Shown: piece after piece, positions 58,601 to 64,000 of the stretch | How the letters are laid out: each line of letters begins with the position of its first letter | Numbering within the stretch: position 1 is the stretch's first letter | Assembly (NCBI GenBank): GCA_943737045.1 | Contig: CALSFV010000053.1 | Span: 124,001-188,000, forward strand | Direction: 5' to 3' | Origin: Parapristionchus giblindavisi | Lineage: Eukaryota > Nematoda > Chromadorea > Rhabditida > Diplogasteridae | DNA length: 64,000 bases | Translations under genes and position numbers: made by a program | Notes under the pieces: generated by a model | Seen by the model: the letters and a program-made list of their open reading frames with translations, nothing else | Told to the model about the DNA's origin: nothing | Database searches by the model: none

Positions 58601-61600
58601 TCACTACAGTTGCCTTATTTTTACGCGCCTACTCCGTAACCTCCTCCGCCGCGTCTCCGTCGTTACGGCAGGGTAGGCACGTAAGGTAAATGTAACGATC
58701 CCCGTGAGAGCATTTACATATATAATGATCGAAAATTTAAAAAAAAATACCCTCTGTGATTGCATCATGTAATCATCGCAGATCTCATCGTCACTCGACA
58801 TTGAAACGACGTCCTTGAGCTCTTTGAACTGCAAAATAATGGGCTAACTTGGTGCTAGGTTGAGAACCGTGGAATGAGAACTGGCAGGATGCACAGCGTT
58901 CTCATGACTTTCAAAGCAAGAACGACCGCTCAACATACAAACTCTCTCGAATACAATGGTCTCTCCTTTGTCTTGCTTTGGAAGAAAAATGGCTTGGACC
59001 AGAATACTGTGGATGAGAACTATGTACGTACTGTCTATTCGTGTGCGAATAAAAAAAAAGTTCTCGTCCAGTCGGTTTTCATTCCACCGTTCTCTTCCGT
59101 CCTAGAGGCATTGTTTAATTAATTTGAATTTTAAAGGGAGCGTAACCTCACTCAATGGTCTCTTCATTGCGCACACTATTTCTCTCTTCTCTAACAACGA
59201 GAGAGCATTGCGCGTCGAAGAGACCATTGAGTGAGGTTACGCTCCATTTAAAATTTATCAATTTATAAATTTAAATTTTTACATTTATCAAGAGTACTAA
59301 AGGGCTCTTATGGTCATTGTTGCCAATGCAGATGCAAAATGTAATTATTATTATTATTATTATGGAATATAATCTGATACCTCTTCCAGTTTCTTATCGA
59401 ACATTTGACTGAAGAGGTTGTAGAGTGTCTCCATATTGGGCTGACTGAGTGGGCACGTGGAGAGGTGCGCTGAAACATAAGACATAAATAATATTAAAGA
59501 AAAAAAAAACTAAATTAATAATATTAAAGGGAGGGTGACCTCACTCAAAGTAAAAGTATAACTTCGCATGCTTTTTAAATATTATATATTTAAATATATA
59601 GATTGGCTAACATTATGCCTAATGGTGTTTCAGCAGTTACGTCTGAAATAGATAAGTGTTATCCATAGGTCATAAGACCTGTGAAGTGTTTCGCATTTCA
59701 GCAGAATCCCCTCGTTGACGTGGGATCCACGAGGGGGGGGGGTATCTCGGGATGTCCCCCTCTATCTCCCACTATTTTTAAGCTTTGAAAAATGAATATG
59801 AGCTCTACTTGACCAATATTTGGAATGTGATAAATTTCGTAGCCCGAGAAAAATTATTGAAAATATTAATTTTTGGCAATATTTTTTGGCTAATGCTGGA
59901 GGAAATTTTGTATAATAACTCGCGACATCGACCTCACCGATTTGGCTCAATTTTTTTTGTGGATACCCCCATGGCCCCCTATCACAAAATGGGTATTCAT
60001 TTGGGCTGTATCCTTGAAACACAGATGTGGCGGGTTCTCGAAATTTGAAAACTCGATTTTCGTGTTTCTATTTTTTCTATATTTCTCTTGTACATGAGTT
60101 TCAGACAAAACGTGCAACATGAAAGTTGTTCATCTCGACGAGCTCTTCAATATGAGTACAAACATGAGGGGATTTAAAAACAAAAATATTTTCGGGTCAT
60201 CTTCAGGTTCATTTATCTCAAATCACGGGTCGATCGATTTTTGATTTTTTTGCCCTATTCGATGCGGAATTTTTTGCTCTATAAAATGAGGCTAAAATTC
60301 GGCTGCCGTTTTTTGTTTTAAAATTTTATTTAAATTCAGAATGTTATGAGGAGGTAAAAAAATCAGTTTGCGATCGGATATCCGGACCGTCCAATAGCGA
60401 GTTTTTGTTGCATAGGCATATATGTAATTATTCCACACTAATATTGGACCTAGGTCGCTCCACTTTTTTTGGCGAAAATCGAGTTTTCAAATTTCGAGAA
60501 CCCTGTGTTTCAAGGAGCCAGCCCAAATGAATACCCATTTTATGATAGGGGGCCATGGGGGTATCCACAAACAATTTTTGAGCCAAATCGATGAGGTCGA
60601 TGTCCTGCACTACCTGGAATCTCACTGAGCCGGTGTCTTAAAAGTTCCAATCTTGCAATGATAAATTCCGAAAAGTCTAGATTAAAACAATGCAAACAAT
60701 TCCAAGGGCTGGTATTCATTATTCAAAGCGTAAAAATCGAGGGGACTGGGGGACACGCAGGAATACATGTAAAGGAGGGGATTCTGCTAGGTCATCCGTC
60801 AAAAAAATCTTGAAACTGTACGTTCTGGCCACTCACTCTCGCTTTATTTTTTGCAATAAAATCAATCGTGTCGTTTATTTTTTACTCGTTTTTATGATCA
60901 TTTGTTAATGTTTTTATGATTGACATTTTTATGGTTTTTATTTACTCGTTTTTTTTCTCGTTTCTCGTTTTTTCCCTCGTTTTTTCTCGTTTTTACACGA
61001 TTGCCTCTTATGGTGTATATCTTACAGATAACGAAAATTTGCAATACCTTGCTTGAAGTTGGTGTCGCCCATGCATTTGCAGCGGTCGTCGAAACGAATT
61101 CTGGCGGTCAATGTTCGTTGGCTAAAGAAATAGATGATAATAATAAGAATAATGATATTTTTAAATTTATTTAAGTTGGACGCCCTCAAATCGATAAAAC
61201 ACTTTTTTGAAAATTGAAGAAATTCGACAATTGATTTCGAACTCGCGACAAAGGGGTAATGCGCGATGGATGATTGACTTATCTCACTTGACATTCGCAC
61301 AAGAGAGTGTGAAGGATTTACATGAACAATGTTTTCATAAGCCGCTGAACACCCCCGAGCTAATTTAACCCTATTCGTTCTGACCACTTTCTCCCGCTTT
61401 CCTAGTCTGCGAGAGGGGTCAAATTAGCGTGTGGCTTTAATTAATTAACATTTCGGCAAAAAATATTGAAGCAGTCACTTGTCCTCCTGAATCGCTGCCA
61501 GCATCTTGGCCTGCGGCATCGTAGCTCCGATCGCATCTCTCAGCGTCAATTTGGCGTAAGCTCTCACGATCTTGGTCGCATCGAAATCCTTCGTCTTGGC

Positions 61601-63446
61601 GTGTTCTCTCATCAATATCGGACACAGAATGTTGTTGTTGATTCGTTCGAAACTGCAATTTGCGAGTTTGATTTTAAAGGGAACGAAACCTTTGTCAACG
61701 GTCTCTTCTACGCTCTACGCTGTCTTTTTGTTAGAGAACAGAGAAATAGTGTACGCGATGAAGAGGCATTGAGAGAGGTCACTCTCCCTTTAAGACCTCG
61801 CATAAATTTTCTGCACTTTTAATTTGCAAAACACCTGACTCATGCACTAGTGACGCATGTCCCTTTTGTCCAGCGATGTCCTCGACTCCAGAGATGATGT
61901 AGTCGAGATACTATAAAGTATTCGTTGATCTTTGATCTTTGATCTTTGATCTTTGATCTTTATTCCGTCCAAACCTTGTTATACACGGTCTCGGTCATGG
62001 TGGGATCTTCACTCTTCTTCTTTTCCACCTTGAGGAAGTTCACTAGAGGACGAATGGTGGAGCCCTACGAGCGAGTATAATCACGGTGTTTCTTCTATCA
62101 CAAAACAAATTCACTGACTAAAGTACCCATGGGCATATTCGCAGTCATATTTTTCACTATCAAAAAATCCTATAAATATAGGGGAAATTATTGGAATAAT
62201 TCCATGCGGTACCGTAGTCAGGGTTTATGGTGTCTAGACGTAGCGGCCGAAACACCATGAAGCACATTACTATTAAAAATTAAGAATAAATATGTATTAC
62301 ATTTATAGTGCATGCCATTTAAATTTGTACTTCTATAAATTATACAATCTAAACGTATGATTGCAGAATACCTGAAGGAAAACGGTGAAGAAGATGACAG
62401 CGATGGTCGTCGTGAGGAACATGTCCTTGGCCGGAACGGAAGAGGGGATAGATGAAGCGAGACCGAATGCGATCGCTCCACGTAGACCGCCATACGAAAG
62501 GATGAATTGATCTACCTGAAGCGATGATCTTATGCACCAATTAGTTGTTCGATGTTCGGAATGGAGAAATTTCAGATTACCATTAGCTGATAAAGTTGTT
62601 TTAATGTCAAAAATGATAGAAACATATCAAGATTCAAACAAGTAAAATGGAATATTTCTTTCGGTTTGTGTGCGGAATATCTGTGCGTTCCAATCGATCA
62701 GTCCAATTACGAAAAATCTCGAGGGTTTTCATATTTAAATTGACACTTCAAGTCAATTTTAACCCCGGCTCTGACAGCGCGCTCTCGCTTTCTTTGTCTA
62801 CGAGCGAGTATTGCTAATGCGGAGAGTAATGGCTCGTTAAAAAATAGTGGAAAACCGAAACCGGCGACTTTCCACCTTTAAAAAAGTACCCGGAAAGTCG
62901 AAACATGGAAACACAAAATTTGAATTCGCACGCGCGCAAAGAGGAGCGGGAATTCAAATTTCGATTTTCCGACAGCGAATCTCCGCGGATTGCATTTTTT
63001 TTCGCGAGCAGGAAGACGAATTTCCATTTAAATTGAATTTATACAAAAAGTCAGAATTTGAATTCCTTGCGTGCGCGCTAATTCAAATTTCATGTTTCCA
63101 TTTTCGACTTTCCGGGTACTTTTTTAGCGGGTGGAAAGTCGCCGATGTCGGTTTTAAACTATTATTAATGGGCCATAAAAGTAGCTTGGGGTGCGCCTTT
63201 AAATACTCACCACACTGAAATTCTTTCCTCTGAATCGATTCAGGAATGCACACTGTATTATGACGCCGATCGTTCGGAAAACGATGCAGAATATGATCGT
63301 AAATCCGATAAACCATCTAAATACAGTAAGTCCAAACGCTGTATGAAAGATTTAGCAGCTCACAGGTCCCATTCCTCCTCAAACTTGGCGATCGTTGAAA
63401 GGCCGAGGAACAGGAAGATCACTGTCTCCGAACTTTGAGCGAGCAT
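55639..63446 (-). CDS. Na+/H+ exchanger (NHE/SLC9 family), 3' part
   Basis: Minus-strand exons: 63446-63364, 63316-63211, 62515-62372, 62064-61975, 61910-61855, 61652-61479, 61121-61048, 59469-59381, 58828-58751, 58308-58258, 55713-55639; 1020 nt, 339 aa plus TGA, every junction in phase. The N-terminal part holds family hallmarks: [15 protein letters not shown], the [18 protein letters not shown] membrane segment, [17 protein letters not shown] (the conserved YGGLRGA core of NHE proteins), [32 protein letters not shown], then [12 protein letters not shown] and [15 protein letters not shown] in the cytosolic start. The protein exchanges sodium for protons across a membrane to control pH. The tail is regulatory and poorly conserved. 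Window ends in the intron before the earlier transmembrane exons. Donor of 61910-61855 is weak (GC|GTCACT); a better donor at 61834 breaks frame. Confidence 0.92.
56020..56168. mobile_element. Foldback element around TTATCATCC arms, intact
   Basis: CACTACGTCGGATGATAACC on the left, GGTTATCATCCGACGTAGTG on the right: perfect 20-bp ends. Contains ATTTGCATATGAG octamer-like words. Directly abuts the LINE 5' break. Confidence 0.88.
56195..58226 (+). mobile_element. 5'-truncated, frameshifted non-LTR retrotransposon (LINE)
   Basis: Open frame from about 56201 runs through reverse transcriptase motifs: [74 protein letters not shown] and the catalytic MFADDIKLF (FADD in place of YADD). A run of A near 57210 marks a frame break; the frame then continues from about 57212 to 57936 with a post-RT thumb-like region. 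The endonuclease half is missing. Element ends in an (AAAT)n tail at 58203-58226. It lies antisense in the last intron of the Na+/H+ exchanger, with the tail only about 30 bp from an exon donor. Clade probably CR1/Jockey-like; not proved. Confidence 0.9.
56201..57936 (+). pseudogene. LINE reverse transcriptase remnant
   Basis: Two overlapping open frames (to the stop at 57235, and from about 57212 to 57936) that together cover most of the RT and its C-terminal extension. The frameshift in an A-run and missing 5' half make it non-functional as it stands unless ribosomal slippage occurs. Confidence 0.85.
58325..58412. mobile_element. MITE family B fragment
   Basis: AAAGGCACAACACGAGTTAC left end, with GCCAGAGTGGAGAGTCCCAG; right end lost. 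Lies in exchanger intron 58309-58750. Confidence 0.7.
58605..58700. mobile_element. Palindromic MITE family D, copy 3
   Basis: TTGCCTTATTTTTACGCGCCTA left, GTAGGCACGTAAGGTAAATG right; centre CTCCGCCGCGTCTCCGTCG shared with the other two copies. Confidence 0.8.
58896..59012. mobile_element. Repeat family CATGACTTTCAAAGC, copy
   Basis: Nearly identical to 26641-26765 from CACAGCGTTCTCATGACTTT to CCAGAATACTGTGG. Confidence 0.8.
59131..59252. mobile_element. Palindromic MITE family A
   Basis: TTAAAGGGAGCGTAACCTCA / TGAGGTTACGCTCCATTTAA, near-perfect, in exchanger intron 58829-59380. Confidence 0.88.
59890..60640. mobile_element. Long foldback element in exchanger intron
   Basis: The left block (CGACATCGACCTCACCGATT, ATACCCCCATGGCCCCCTAT, TTCTCGAAATTTGAAAACTC) is mirrored in reverse order at 60470-60605. 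Roughly 150-bp arms around a 400-bp AT-rich interior without a gene. Confidence 0.85.
61350..61442. mobile_element. MITE family B, short derivative
   Basis: ACACCCCCGAGCTAATTTAA left, TCAAATTAGCGTGTGGCTTT right; internal arms partly deleted. Confidence 0.7.
61673..61793. mobile_element. Palindromic MITE family A
   Basis: TTTTAAAGGGAACGAAACC / GGTCACTCTCCCTTTAA, diverged, located right next to exchanger exon 61652-61479, whose acceptor is about 20 nt away. Confidence 0.8.
62745..63203. mobile_element. MITE family B split by a second foldback
   Basis: Left portion 62745-62835 (CTGACAGCGCGCTCTCGCTT ... GCGGAGAGTAATGGCTCG) and right tail 63165-63203 (AGTAGCTTGGGGTGCGCCTT) belong to family B. 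Between them is a separate foldback whose arms are AACCGGCGACTTTCCAC-like and GGTGGAAAGTCGCCGATG, with AAGTACCCGGAAAGTCGAAA / TTTCGACTTTCCGGGTACTT inside. Confidence 0.8.
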
Positions 63447-64000
63447 CTGAATTTTTTTATTTTAAAATTTTGATCAAGTCTACTTCTTTAAAGTTTGATT
63501 ACAGTCTACTTCAAGTTAGACGCAAGTTCGTAGAACATTTTTTTCACTTGTAGTAGACTTAAAGAATATTTCAAGTCAATGAAGTATTTAAAGAAAATTT
63601 CAGGTTTTGAAATATCTGCTTGTCAAATAGATACTAGTACTTTAGAACACCGTACCAGACCAAAAGTGTAGTATAAAAGTGTAGTATATGTCACCTTCCC
63701 CAAGTCCTTTATATTATTATAATTATTTTTCTCATCGTTTCTGTATTTGCTGTCGCACCTGTCACGGGTGTATCAAATAAATAAATAAAATAAATAAAGT
63801 CTAGGATAAAAGGCGCTTTCCTTCGTGTTAATTTTATTTTTCGACTCCTTTGGACTGGTACGGTGTTCTGCAGGGTACTATAGAAAACCCGGAGTTGTAA
63901 AAAATTAACTAATGCTAGAGATCAATGCTCAAATACAGCGAAGGAAAAATTAACGAGCGTTTACTAGCGTATCTTTTGCTATCATTCTTCCTTCGTCAAT

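Overview
The window is eukaryotic nuclear DNA, most likely from a nematode. The evidence is: genes cut into many small exons with TTTCAG-like 3' splice sites, introns as short as 45 to 54 nt, a nematode-style Cys-loop channel, a eukaryotic tRNA-Gly(GCC), and dense small inverted-repeat (MITE-like) elements. No species is claimed. All gene models were built by hand by following splice sites and checking that every exon junction keeps frame; no database or RNA evidence was used.

Layout. (1) Minus strand, <1 to 2762: 5' part of a secreted, Ser/Thr-rich mucin-like gene whose 3' end lies outside the window. (2) Minus strand, 4601 to at least 8146: 3' part of an armadillo-like helical-repeat gene; a 1.55-kb direct duplication (7420-8968 and 9114-10686) copies one of its exons. 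(3) 10.7 to 20.3 kb: gene-poor, full of MITEs, GA/TA microsatellites and a degenerate repeat of about 1.1 kb. (4) Plus strand, 20704 to 42552: a very large gene with four tandem phase-1 signal-peptide first exons, each with its own copied upstream region, followed by a huge mucin exon, a divergent C-type-lectin-like domain, a sushi/CCP-like segment, EGF-like segments, a multi-pass (about seven) membrane region and a cytoplasmic tail of about 500 residues. With the fourth first exon the model is 44 exons and 2046 codons, in frame throughout. (5) Minus strand, 42984 to 49662: a complete 16-exon Cys-loop ligand-gated ion channel subunit (415 aa), with a tRNA-Gly gene lying antisense inside one of its 97-nt introns. 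(6) 49.7 to 55.6 kb: repeats only. (7) Minus strand, 55639 to 63446: 3' part (11 exons, 339 aa) of a plasma-membrane-type Na+/H+ exchanger, whose last intron carries an antisense, 5'-truncated, frameshifted LINE.

Mobile and repeat content is unusually high: at least ten inverted-repeat families, a 3.0-kb non-autonomous hAT-like element with perfect 8-bp target duplications, a LINE, a retroelement-like tail with (ATT)n arrays, and intronic arrays of the heptamer TTTGATC.

The genes are not an operon and do not share an evident pathway, although all but the armadillo-like gene encode secreted or membrane proteins. The most interesting locus is the tandem-first-exon mucin/lectin/EGF/multi-pass receptor, which looks built to put variable N-termini on one constant receptor body.
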